The notes under the pieces were generated by a model. That model did not search any database. It was not told the origin of the DNA and saw only the letters and a program-made list of their open reading frames with translations. A DNA stretch of 52,520 nt from Bacteroidota bacterium (GTDB taxonomy: Bacteria > Bacteroidota > Bacteroidia > Chitinophagales > Saprospiraceae), in assembly GCA_024743405.1 (NCBI GenBank), contig JANSWP010000051.1, forward strand, positions 1-52,520, given 5' to 3'. Shown piece by piece: positions 28,232 to 36,107 of the stretch (position 1 is the first letter of the stretch; every line of letters starts with the position of its first letter). A program made the translations under genes and the position numbers.

Positions 28232-28367
28232 TTCAACCTAGATTTTTAAATAATCGAATTTACGAAATTTTGAAGAAAAGATAGAAAAGGTTTTCGACGA
28301 ATGGCGGAAGAAAGGGGAGAGGAGTCCTCCCAAATTATGTTTTTGGTAAAAATGGGTGGTCTATATT

Positions 28368-29195
28368 TTAATATTGATTAGGAACCATCACAAAACCATC
28401 AGTGGCGTATTTTGCTAAATCGTCAAATTCCACCCACATATATCCATTTCGTCCCCATTCACTGCCGTAAGTGCTTAATATTTCAAACGATTCTAGGTCT
28501 TGGTCAAAGCCTACAATAACGAATGGGTGAGTCTCGGTCGGTTTGTCTGTTGATGGCATCCAATATTTTGTGTTTTTTAAGTCTTTAAAATTTTCAGGTA
28601 TTTGCATTTCAATGATCACTGGGTTGCCTCGCATCAGTGCTTTTTTTGCCTCAAATACCTTTTGTCGAGTTTTCATTTCTGGTCGAAATATGTGCAAGAA
28701 ATTAGCAATTTTATATTTTTCAGTTGCAAAGACACCAGCCGGAATTGTCTTGGATTCATACGGCATTATAGCTGCACTTACGGTACCTGTGGATGACATA
28801 AACGTGAAAGCATCTTTGATGGGATAGTTCTTTTTTTGTCCTAAATTGAGCTCAATAAAATCAGGACTAAGATTGACTTTGTAATTTTTGTCAAAGTTGA
28901 CATAAAACTCTAAGCAAGAAGCAATGGCATAACTAGTTGCCGAACCTTTTGCCGCGATTTTTCTTGGGGGCATCATATATGGTTTGACTGATTGCTCCGT
29001 CAGCATATCTCGGGAACTGCTCCCTAAACCAGGCATGGTAAACATTAATTCGTCAATTAATTCCATTTCAGTAACCCCAAATACAACACCTTTACTTTGA
29101 ACAATTTTCATTTGTAATTCTTCAATTTGGGCGGCTGCTTGGAAATGTAAACCAATGAAAAAGAGAAGCGCAATTTTGAATAAAGAGTTTTTCAT
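28368..29195 (-). CDS. Secreted papain-fold protein, catalytic residues degenerate
   Basis: A signal peptide (to FQAAAQ) followed by a C1-peptidase-like fold. The block GSATSYAIASCLEF aligns with the papain GSCWAF region but has Ser88 in place of the catalytic Cys. The His block THPFVIVGFD (His223) is kept. ILSTYGSEWGRNGYMWVEF matches the NSWGxxWGxxGY region with Ser241 in place of Asn. The fold assignment is therefore reasonable, but ordinary cysteine-peptidase activity is unlikely. It may be a binding protein or a serine-based variant. Length is 275 residues. Confidence 0.7.
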   Translation of the reverse strand: MKNSLFKIALLFFIGLHFQAAAQIEELQMKIVQSKGVVFGVTEMELIDELMFTMPGLGSSSRDMLTEQSVKPYMMPPRKIAAKGSATSYAIASCLEFYVNFDKNYKVNLSPDFIELNLGQKKNYPIKDAFTFMSSTGTVSAAIMPYESKTIPAGVFATEKYKIANFLHIFRPEMKTRQKVFEAKKALMRGNPVIIEMQIPENFKDLKNTKYWMPSTDKPTETHPFVIVGFDQDLESFEILSTYGSEWGRNGYMWVEFDDLAKYATDGFVMVPNQY

Positions 29196-29312
29196 AGTTG
29201 ATGATTTTGAGCGAATATAAGAAGCAAAAACTAGTAACGTAATTGATTTTTCTTTTCGTCTATTGAAAGGACGAATATTACCTTTGGTAACCAGTGTTTA
29301 ACTTTTTGTTAG

Positions 29313-29526
29313 TAAGTGCTTGGACAGAATTAAGTTGCACTTAAATACTGCAACATCGCGCCAATGGCGCCGGTTGCTGTAGAGGAGGCTTGGAGGGGAG
29401 ACAAATTAAAAAAGCTGACTTTCAGATTTTTAAATTGGACTCCCCTCCATAACCACCATTTACTGGAGCGAGCCGCTTTACGGCAATGCTCCAGTAATCT
29501 ATGACTTGATTTTGTCCTAGCACTTA
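29313..29526. repeat. TIR element with nested hairpins (214 bp)
   Basis: The ends TAAGTGCTTGGACAGAAT and ATTTTGTCCTAGCACTTA are those of the 166-bp MITEs, but the interior is different. It holds two inverted repeats: GGAGGGGAG/CTCCCCTCC (29392-29400, 29440-29448), and TACTGGAGC/GCTCCAGTA (29461-29469, 29488-29496), the latter enclosing GCCG/CGGC. It shares the terminal family but carries unrelated structured cargo. It fills much of the 540-bp gene-free gap at 29196-29738. Confidence 0.7.
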
Positions 29527-29537
29527 GCTTAATTAAG

Positions 29538-29651
29538 TAATGCTTGGACTATAATTGCCCGCCGTCGACTGCCCTTCAACATTACGATACGGGCGCATTT
29601 GGCGCGATGTTGCAGTAAATTAAGTTTAAAGCATTTATACCCAAACACTTA
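29538..29651. repeat. Degenerate TIR element relic (114 bp)
   Basis: The left end TAATGCTTGGAC and right end CCAAACACTTA are decayed versions of the MITE ends. Its right half carries GGCGCGATGTTGCAGTAAAT, the inverse of a stretch near the left end of the neighbouring 214-bp element (about 29342-29372). The two elements therefore share internal sequence in opposite orientation. No coding sequence is present. Confidence 0.55.
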
Positions 29652-29738
29652 CTTTAGTAGGTTGTACCCAAGAAAATGGAAAAAAAGTGGAAAGCTATAT
29701 GATTTTTTACCGTTCTTAATCGAAAAAAGAGCATATTT

Positions 29739-30200
29739 CTAAGCTCTGGGTTCTACTTTGTTCAAAAAAACTTTACCAGGAATGCAGTCGCTAAAAGAGG
29801 TTGTTCCCTTCCAACTTCCTCTCAAATGCCATTGATTTTCAATTTTGGTTAAGGTTAATATTCCTGTTTTTATACACCATTCCATTCCATCTTCAGCTTT
29901 GAAGTCAATTACCTTCGTTTCTTGAAATTGTAAATACTTACCATCTATTAATTTACCAACCAACTCCATTTCTGCAAAGATACTGCCCACTGTTGCATAG
30001 GTGCGTCCGATAACGACACTGTCCTTTTGGTTGATATAAATCTCAAATTTATATTTGCTGCTATAACTACCATCAGATTCTTGGGTGTTGTATCCAACCC
30101 AAAGTCCGGAAATATTGTTTTCTTGAGAAAATGAGCAAGTAGGTACAAAGACCGCCATAAAAGTTACTACCCAACTATACCAATAAAAATACTTTTTCAT
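29739..30200 (-). CDS. Small secreted protein of unknown function
   Basis: 153 residues with a signal peptide ending SFSQ. The mature part starts with NNISGLWVGYNTQ and is beta-rich, with lipocalin-like spacing (GLWVG, YKFEIYI, GRTYATVG, LRGSWKG). Two Cys in the mature part (WCIKTG, SDCIPGK) could form a disulphide. No enzyme motif is recognised. It is divergent from the PPP phosphatase gene, 55 bp away. Confidence 0.75.
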   Translation of the reverse strand: MKKYFYWYSWVVTFMAVFVPTCSFSQENNISGLWVGYNTQESDGSYSSKYKFEIYINQKDSVVIGRTYATVGSIFAEMELVGKLIDGKYLQFQETKVIDFKAEDGMEWCIKTGILTLTKIENQWHLRGSWKGTTSFSDCIPGKVFLNKVEPRA

Positions 30201-30255
30201 TTGATTGAACTACTTTTGATATGCGTTTTTCTAGATACAAAAATATAAAAACTTT

Positions 30256-30954
30256 ATGCGAAAATTTGCGATTTCTGATATTCATGGATGTAATCAAACA
30301 TTCAATGCTTTGTTGAAAAAAATTGAATTTTCGAAATCTGACCAATTGTTTCTTTTAGGAGATTATATAGATAGAGGCCCAGATTCAAAGGGTGTTTTAG
30401 ATACCATTTTTAGATTGCAAGACTCAGGACATTCCGTAAGTTGTTTGAAAGGGAATCATGAAGAAGGTCTAATGAAATCAAGAGTCGACAAAGACCAATT
30501 AAAGACATGGTGTAACTATTGGGGTGGGGAAAGAACACTAAGAAGCTTTGGAACCAATGACTTGAACGGCATAGATAGGAGGTATTGGCGATTTTTTGAG
30601 GAGCTATCTCCTTATGTTGAAGTTGATGATTATTTATTGGTACATGCAGGGCTTAATTTTGAAAGGAAAAATCCATTGGAGGACTTACATGCAATGCGGT
30701 GGATTCGGTCTTGGTATCAAAATGTGGATTATGGATGGTTGAAAAATCGAGTTATTGTGCATGGACATACGCCCAAAAGTAGGACAATGATTGAGACGGA
30801 TTTAGAATTTTTAGATACTATTCAAGTCGTTAATATTGACAATGGTTGTTTTCGGCGGGACATTGAAATGGGGCAACTTTGTGCTTTTGAATTAACTCAA
30901 AAGAAACTTTACTTTCAAGGGAATATTGATTCAATGGAGGCTAATTATACCTAA
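30256..30954 (+). CDS. PPP-family metallophosphoesterase
   Basis: A 232-residue serine/threonine phosphatase-like or diadenosine-tetraphosphatase-like enzyme. All PPP signatures are visible in order: AISDIHG, GDYIDRGPDS, KGNHEEG, VHAGLNF and VHGHTP. It is cytoplasmic, with no signal peptide. In bacteria such enzymes dephosphorylate proteins or cleave dinucleoside polyphosphates; sequence alone does not decide. It converges on rsmD, with a palindromic element in the gap. Confidence 0.9.
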   Translation: MRKFAISDIHGCNQTFNALLKKIEFSKSDQLFLLGDYIDRGPDSKGVLDTIFRLQDSGHSVSCLKGNHEEGLMKSRVDKDQLKTWCNYWGGERTLRSFGTNDLNGIDRRYWRFFEELSPYVEVDDYLLVHAGLNFERKNPLEDLHAMRWIRSWYQNVDYGWLKNRVIVHGHTPKSRTMIETDLEFLDTIQVVNIDNGCFRRDIEMGQLCAFELTQKKLYFQGNIDSMEANYT

Positions 30955-30967
30955 ATAATGAGAGCCA

Positions 30968-31099
30968 ATTAATCGGGTAATTTATAGCTATCTTTTTCCG
31001 CCATTTTTTACAAAAAAATAAATCCGTAGCGGTGCTATGCATTGATTTTTTGGTAAAAACTATCAAAAAAATCTTAACTCTAAATTTTACCCGATTAAT
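30968..31099. repeat. Palindromic intergenic element (132 bp)
   Basis: Perfect 13-bp inverted ends, ATTAATCGGGTAA (30968-30980) and TTACCCGATTAAT (31087-31099). The interior (TTTTTCCGCCATTTTTTAC, then GGTGCTATGC) distantly resembles the MITE core. It sits between convergent genes, where it could act as a transcription stop for both. It contains no gene. Confidence 0.6.
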
Positions 31100-31131
31100 C
31101 AACCCAGATTACTTAATTGCTATATCATAGT

Positions 31132-31668
31132 TTATTCAAAAAAGCTAAATATAGTCGTTCCATAATTTCTTGCCATTAGAAAATGCTCATGATCTGTAAA
31201 ATCATGATTTGGGTTGTGTTCCAGAACGAACCATCCATTTTCCTTTAATAATTCATGCTTAAAAATTTCATCCGGAATGGTATCCAAGGTGGGTAAGGGG
31301 TAGGGAGGTCCAGCGAATATATAATCGTATTTTTCCTGAGTTCTTTTGATGAATTTGAAAACGTCTGCTTTAAATATTTTTAAATTATCTTGTATATCTA
31401 GTGTTTCCGACGTTTTTTTTACAAAAGAGACACAGCCATAAAATTTATCTACATAAGTGACATCAGAACAACCCCTGGAAATGAATTCATAAGAATGATT
31501 GCCTGTTCCACCAAATAAATCAAGAACCTTTAAATCTTCAAAGTCTAAGTTATTTTGAAGAATATTGAACAAGCCTTCTTTTGAAAAATCAGTCGTGGGG
31601 CGAGTTGGCCAGTTTTTGGCTGGTGGATAAAATTTTCTTCCTTTAAATTTTCCTCCTATTATACGCAT
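31132..31668 (-). CDS. rsmD: RsmD-family 16S rRNA methyltransferase
   Basis: A SAM-dependent N2-guanine methyltransferase acting on 16S rRNA (G966 in E. coli). 178 residues, starting MRIIGGKFKGRKFYPPA, with the family block RPTTDFSKEGLFNIL and SAM motif VLDLFGGTGNHSYEF. Motif IV, normally (N/D)PPY or DPPF, reads AGPPY, with Gly in place of the usual acidic or amide residue. The rest of the family pattern is intact. It lies 18 bp downstream of a CNNM/CorC gene and is probably cotranscribed. Confidence 0.88.
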   Translation of the reverse strand: MRIIGGKFKGRKFYPPAKNWPTRPTTDFSKEGLFNILQNNLDFEDLKVLDLFGGTGNHSYEFISRGCSDVTYVDKFYGCVSFVKKTSETLDIQDNLKIFKADVFKFIKRTQEKYDYIFAGPPYPLPTLDTIPDEIFKHELLKENGWFVLEHNPNHDFTDHEHFLMARNYGTTIFSFFE

Positions 31669-31686
31669 GTTTAGAATACTGATTTT

Positions 31687-32808
31687 TTATTGTTTAGGAT
31701 CGATGTTCTCATTTTCATTATTTTTTAAAATTCCTAATCCTTCTGCCCGTTTTTCCCAATTCCTTCTTGCTAATTGCTGCATATCTGCCGTATTATCAAA
31801 CTCATCGACAATTTCCATTCCGAGTAGCGTCTCTATGACATCTTCCATGGTTACAATACCTGACATCCCTCCAAATTCGCCTACAACTAAAGCGATATGC
31901 TCCCGAGATTCCATTAGTTTATTAAATAAATCAGGGATATTTAACCGTTCGTGGACAATTAAGATTTCGCGTTTTATTTCTTTTAGTAATTTGTTTCCGT
32001 TATTGTTAACTAAATTAATGAGTAGAATATCTTTCAAAATAAAACCATTGATGTGGTCTTTTGTATCATCATAGATAGGAATACGGGAAAATCGTAAAGT
32101 TTTGTTTTTATTATAAAAATCTTGAATAGTCATGTCGTCCTTTGCGGCAATAACGACCGTCCGAGGAGTCATGATATCCTTAGTACGAATTTCATTGAAA
32201 CGCAATAAATTATGAATGATTTTGGATTCGCCAGCTTTAAACACCCCCTCCTTTTCTCCTAAAGCGGTCATTGCTGAAAAGTCTGCTCTACTTAATACAC
32301 TTTTGGATTTATCCTTTTTTAATGATTTAGTTATTTTTTGTCCTAACCAAACAAGTGGCCACAAAAGCCATATGACCCACTCCAAAGATTTTACGGTGAA
32401 TCCAATTAAATCTTCCCATTTATTGGCCCCTATGGTTTTAGGAATCAATTCAGATAAAATTAATATGGCCAAAGTCATCAATATTGCCACAATGACTCCA
32501 GCTCCAATATGCAAATCCGTAAAATATAAAGGGAGGTCTATACCAGATCCTTCAGGCCAAATATTTTCAGCAGAAGCTCCAACTCCAATTGCTCCAACCG
32601 TATGTGCAATCGTATTGAGTGTTAGAATAGCAGCAAGCGGTTGATCAATGTTATCTTTGAACTTTTTCAGCAATTCGCCTACTTTGCCTCCTTCTTGAAA
32701 TTTCATTTCTACCTTGGAAGGAGGAATACTTAATAATACCGCTTCCCAAACAGAACATAAAAATGAGAATATTATAGATATTAAAAAGAAAATTACTAAT
32801 GTAACCAT
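31687..32808 (-). CDS. CNNM/CorC-type transporter (DUF21 + CBS)
   Basis: From the ATG at 32808 the protein starts MVTLVIFFLISIIF. Its DUF21 membrane domain (residues 1-170) has about four helices, including ILSELIPKTIGANKW. A CBS pair follows (DIMTPRTVVIAA, SRIPIYDD, HIALVVGEFGGMSGIVTMEDV). Family members transport or sense divalent cations, Mg2+ in particular. The frame extends back to 32868, but that ATG falls within the promoter, so the shorter form is preferred. The CorC_HlyC domain normally seen after CBS is missing, as in several Bacteroidota homologues. Confidence 0.88.
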   Translation of the reverse strand: MVTLVIFFLISIIFSFLCSVWEAVLLSIPPSKVEMKFQEGGKVGELLKKFKDNIDQPLAAILTLNTIAHTVGAIGVGASAENIWPEGSGIDLPLYFTDLHIGAGVIVAILMTLAILILSELIPKTIGANKWEDLIGFTVKSLEWVIWLLWPLVWLGQKITKSLKKDKSKSVLSRADFSAMTALGEKEGVFKAGESKIIHNLLRFNEIRTKDIMTPRTVVIAAKDDMTIQDFYNKNKTLRFSRIPIYDDTKDHINGFILKDILLINLVNNNGNKLLKEIKREILIVHERLNIPDLFNKLMESREHIALVVGEFGGMSGIVTMEDVIETLLGMEIVDEFDNTADMQQLARRNWEKRAEGLGILKNNENENIDPKQ

Positions 32809-32838
32809 ATAATTATTTAGCTCTTTTGATTTAGGGCG

Positions 32839-32868
32839 CAAAGATAATCGCGGTCCCTGAAAGATCAA
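32839..32868 (-). promoter_or_regulatory. Promoter of the CNNM-rsmD unit
   Basis: On the minus strand TTG (32866-32868), 19 bases, then TATCTTTG (32839-32846), an exact TAnnTTTG match. It lies 30 bp upstream of the preferred CNNM start, giving a short leader. Confidence 0.65.
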
Positions 32869-32982
32869 TGATAAGTGGTTTAAAGTTTAAACTTGTTGAA
32901 AATTGGATTAAAATTAGAAATTCTGATACATATTTTTTCTTTTTCGATAAAATTGTAAATTCGTGCCGCTATACGCGATTTA

Positions 32983-33056
32983 GGGGCCTTAGCTCAGTTG
33001 GCTAGAGCGTTTGACTGGCAGTCAAGAGGTCAGGGGTTCGACTCCCCTAGGCTCCA
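32983..33056 (+). tRNA. tRNA-Ala (GGC anticodon)
   Basis: A complete 74-nt cloverleaf: acceptor GGGGCCT pairs with AGGCTCC and includes the G3-U70 pair that marks alanine tRNAs. The D arm has AGCTCAGTTGGCTAGAGC, the anticodon loop CTGGCAG (anticodon GGC, reading GCC) and the T arm GGGGTTCGACTCCCC. The CCA end is not encoded. A hairpin terminator and then a tyrosine recombinase follow, so the 3' end may be an attachment site. Confidence 0.97.
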
Positions 33057-33102
33057 CTTTGGTATCTAACTATCTGATATTCAGGTGGTTATATATTAAA
33101 AA

Positions 33103-33129
33103 GGGACATATATGTGTCCCCTCTTCTTT
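33103..33129 (+). terminator. Terminator downstream of tRNA-Ala
   Basis: Stem GGGACA/TGTCCC with a TATATG loop (33103-33120), followed by CTCTTCTTT. An upstream in-frame ATG for the recombinase at 33112 falls in this loop, so the recombinase is given the later start. Confidence 0.6.
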
Positions 33130-33153
33130 ACTACTACTGGCAAACAATTCAAA

Positions 33154-34185
33154 ATGTCAGTAGAAAAAATTTTTCTGCCTACCATCAAACTGTATTCTCC
33201 AGAAGACTTATCAAAAGATTGGTTTCTATTCTATATATGGAATAACAAGAGGGTCAAAAGAAAAGCAGGTATCAATATTCATCGAAATTTTTCCGATCGT
33301 ATGGCTGCAGCGATGGCTTTACGGGAGCAATGGGAAAAGGAGATTGAGCTTGAGAAACCTATTTCATATAAAATGATAGACTGGCTTGAAAAACATAAGC
33401 CCAAATGGCGGAGGAAAACTTATCAAGGAATGAAGTCAAAGGTTGATTGTTTTCTTCGTTTTGTGAATAGGAAAAGGATTGATGAAAAAATTGTATCTGA
33501 ATTTTTTGTGGATTTGATTTCGCGTCGACATGCAACTACCCACAATTGCTATCGACGACATTTGGGGCGTATTTTTCGAGAGATTGGTCATGGTGAATTA
33601 ATCGAAAAGATTGATAAAATTAAGTCTAACTCAACCCCCGCTAAATATTTCCAAAGACACCAAATTATTAGAATTAAGAATCGGTTGATTGAACAGGATT
33701 ATCAATTATGGATGTTTTGCCAATTTGTTTATTACTGTTTTATCCGTCCGGGTGAGTTACGTATGGTTAGGGTAGGGGATATCCATTTTGATGAATGGAA
33801 AATTTGTGTCCGGGCTGAAATCTCGAAGAATAAGAAACAACAATATGTTACTATCCCATTTGCATTCCGCTTTGAATTAGAGAATTTAAAGAGCCGCTCT
33901 CCGAATGAGTATATCTTTTTCAATTTGGATGCAACAAAACCTGTGGGAATGAATTACATGACTCGCCGTTTTCGTAAGATTATTAATGAGCTTGGCTTTG
34001 GTTTAGAATATCAAATGTATAGTTGGAAACATACAGGCGCTGTCGCTGCTGTTCGGGCTGGGGTAGGGTTGAAGGAGCTACAAATACAACTTAGACACCA
34101 TTCTTTGGATGAAGTCAATAAATACCTTCGCCAGCTTGGCGTCTGGGACTTAGCAAATTTGGAAGAAAGATTTCCAGCAATATAA
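33154..34185 (+). CDS. Tyrosine recombinase/integrase
   Basis: A 343-residue site-specific recombinase. An N-terminal arm-binding part and a core-binding SAM-like domain (about 68-155) precede the catalytic domain. Arg198 (FIRPGELR), the box YSWKHTGA (289-296), RHHS (314-317) and the nucleophile Tyr324 (KYLR) are visible. In the H-x-x-R box, Tyr289 and Lys292 replace His and Arg, a variant common in Bacteroidota integrases. It starts about 100 bp past the tRNA-Ala end, the usual position for an island integrase. It probably integrates or excises the region to its right. Confidence 0.88.
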   Translation: MSVEKIFLPTIKLYSPEDLSKDWFLFYIWNNKRVKRKAGINIHRNFSDRMAAAMALREQWEKEIELEKPISYKMIDWLEKHKPKWRRKTYQGMKSKVDCFLRFVNRKRIDEKIVSEFFVDLISRRHATTHNCYRRHLGRIFREIGHGELIEKIDKIKSNSTPAKYFQRHQIIRIKNRLIEQDYQLWMFCQFVYYCFIRPGELRMVRVGDIHFDEWKICVRAEISKNKKQQYVTIPFAFRFELENLKSRSPNEYIFFNLDATKPVGMNYMTRRFRKIINELGFGLEYQMYSWKHTGAVAAVRAGVGLKELQIQLRHHSLDEVNKYLRQLGVWDLANLEERFPAI

Positions 34186-34209
34186 AAAGCGGCTCCGCCG
34201 AGAGCCGCT
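34182..34209 (-). terminator. Terminator after yegP
   Basis: An 8-bp GC-rich stem, AGCGGCTC/GAGCCGCT (34188-34209), with a 6-base loop. On the minus strand it is followed by TTTTTATA. It lies 48 bp downstream of the yegP stop and just after the integrase stop, so it may also stop integrase transcripts. Confidence 0.7.
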
Positions 34210-34256
34210 CCAAATTCAAAACAGAAGCTTTGAAACTTTAAAAAGTGAAAACGGGA

Positions 34257-34589
34257 TCAGGTTAGGTCTGTAACTCCAGCTCCATTTGCGTTGCTGATTA
34301 CTGATTTGATTCCGTTTTCCATTCCTTGTTTCGAAGCATACATTTCGCTTTTACCGATGATTTGACCATTGCCAGCTTTCAATACGAAGTAGGAACTGCC
34401 ATCTTTTGCTTCCCTACGGTCGAATTTGTCATCGCCTCCAGCAGTATTTTGAATGACTGAACGGACGCCATTGGTGGCGCCGTCTTTGTTTTCATAGGCT
34501 TCACTTGCTAAAATGACTTGCCCATTAGTTGCTTTAAGACGGAAATAATATTTTCCGCTTTTTTCACTTTGGAAGATTTCAAAAGCCAT
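34257..34589 (-). CDS. yegP: YegP-family protein (two DUF1508 repeats)
   Basis: 110 residues made of two DUF1508 repeats: KSGKYYFRLKATNGQVILAS with GATNGVRSV, then GSSYFVLKAGNGQIIGKSEM with GMENGIKSV. The repeats fold as a small beta-sheet-helix unit. The family is widespread and its role is not firmly known. Monocistronic, with a terminator downstream. Presence in an island is not unusual. Confidence 0.92.
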   Translation of the reverse strand: MAFEIFQSEKSGKYYFRLKATNGQVILASEAYENKDGATNGVRSVIQNTAGGDDKFDRREAKDGSSYFVLKAGNGQIIGKSEMYASKQGMENGIKSVISNANGAGVTDLT

Positions 34590-34650
34590 AATAAATTGTT
34601 TAATTATGAAATAAATACCTTCCTAATATACGTCATTATCTCGTTTAATG

Positions 34651-35391
34651 TTACTCTTTTTGCTTCTCTAATACTCGTCTTATCTGCATTTTAGTCTCAG
34701 ATGGGAAATCAGAATTCAGTACCCAATTACAATAATCTTGAGTATTAGCTACAAGTTGGTCACGATGTTTGCCGAATCGCCAATATACTTCTCCATCTTT
34801 TTCATAGAGCTTGCCAGCGAAATCCACTCTCCTATTTTCGCCCTGACACAGTGCATCAATTTCAGCAGCGTCAGAGGGTAAATCTGGATTATTTTCCAAT
34901 TGCTTCTGGAATATTTTGATAGTCGCATAGATGTCGATAAGGGCATCATGAGCACCATCTAGTTCTTCGCCAGTGTACCGTTTGTAGGTATTTCCTAAAG
35001 TGTGACTATTGACGAGTCGCTCGATCTTTAGGACATCAATGAATTTGGTGTCGGGATCTGGGAAGGTGATTCCTACTCGATTGAATTCCTCAATAAGCAT
35101 GGGTACATCGAAATTGTCGGAATTGTAGCCTGCTAGATTGGAACCCGATAACCACCCCGCAAAGCTTTTTGCTATCTGCCGAAAGAAGGGCTTATCTTCT
35201 ATATCCTTGTCATAGATACCATGCACGGCACTTGCACCTTCAGGTATCGGAATACCAGGATTGAGGAGTACATTTTTGACTTCTTCGGTGCCGTCAGCAT
35301 GTAGCTTGATGGCTCCGATTTGGAGGATGCGGTCTTGGGTTATATTAACGCCTGTGGTTTCTAGGTCGAAGAATATTGTGGGTTTGGACAT
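34651..35391 (-). CDS. DnaQ-like 3'-5' exonuclease
   Basis: A DEDDh exonuclease, 246 residues from the ATG at 35391. Motifs are FFDLETTG (metal-binding Asp and Glu), NSDNFDVPML (Exo II Asp) and GAHDALIDI (Exo III His and Asp). The C-terminal VDFAGKLYEKDGEVYWRFGKH and YCNWVLNSDFP resemble the extra domain of ExoX-like enzymes. It is likely a DNA or RNA 3' exonuclease in repair or trimming. An ATG 21 bp upstream is possible. No partner genes are adjacent. Confidence 0.88.
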   Translation of the reverse strand: MSKPTIFFDLETTGVNITQDRILQIGAIKLHADGTEEVKNVLLNPGIPIPEGASAVHGIYDKDIEDKPFFRQIAKSFAGWLSGSNLAGYNSDNFDVPMLIEEFNRVGITFPDPDTKFIDVLKIERLVNSHTLGNTYKRYTGEELDGAHDALIDIYATIKIFQKQLENNPDLPSDAAEIDALCQGENRRVDFAGKLYEKDGEVYWRFGKHRDQLVANTQDYCNWVLNSDFPSETKMQIRRVLEKQKE

Positions 35392-35642
35392 AATATGCTT
35401 TTTGAATAGCAATATTAGGGCTTTAATTATTATTATTAGAGTTGTTAAAGTGTTTATGACTTTGGAAGATTAGTAGCAATATTTTAATCTAAAGAAGTCC
35501 CTGATGCTTACGTCGGAAAAGTAATTTATGAGTTAAGCTTCGCGGAAGTTATACTGCATCCGCTTGTGGTGGGATGGTTCATTGGTTTTGATTCATCCTT
35601 GGCAAATTGGATTTGGTTAATTACTTTATACACTTTTTGGTG

Positions 35643-36071
35643 TCAACTGAAACTAACATCAATTTCATTTTGATCGTATTGAGTAAGAAGTCTATATGCA
35701 TCAACTAAGAAATTCTGAATGCTTTTAAATTGCTTTGATGAAATCTTAGTGGATAAAGCTTTTATTATAAAATCTTCAGATTCTTCACTTCTATTGGAAC
35801 CTATTCTCCATGGCAAGGATCTAAGTGTTAAACTTTCTGCGTCTAATTCGATAGTTTTATAATATTTGAAAGTCATATCTTTATGATTAATACTCAAGCA
35901 AAAACTCTCCTTGCCTGGGCTATTGGGCAGGTTCTTTATTAATCGCCGTGCTTTTTTTATTTCATGTTGAAAAAAGTCATTATCTGAAGTTTCTTTTTGA
36001 CTCACTAAGTCAATGATTTCCAGCACATCATTAATGATCCCAATTGAAATGATTGCAAAAGGTTCTTCCAT
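35643..36071 (-). CDS. Unknown protein downstream of the reverse transcriptase
   Basis: 142 residues, no signal peptide or membrane helix. The N-terminus reads MEEPFAIISIGIINDVLEII and the rest is mostly helical and charged. I do not recognise the family. It lies 36 bp after the 209-residue secreted protein on the same strand, within the island. Confidence 0.65.
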   Translation of the reverse strand: MEEPFAIISIGIINDVLEIIDLVSQKETSDNDFFQHEIKKARRLIKNLPNSPGKESFCLSINHKDMTFKYYKTIELDAESLTLRSLPWRIGSNRSEESEDFIIKALSTKISSKQFKSIQNFLVDAYRLLTQYDQNEIDVSFS

Positions 36072-36107
36072 TTTAATTATTTTGAAAATTTATGAAAACG
36101 CTTGACT

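Noticed and set aside
29313-29651. Repeat cluster as a CRISPR array
   Set aside because: The repeats are inverted and unevenly spaced, with no direct repeat-spacer unit and no cas genes.
33112-33153. Upstream integrase start
   Set aside because: The ATG falls in the loop of a terminator hairpin after the tRNA; the ATG at 33154 fits the family start.
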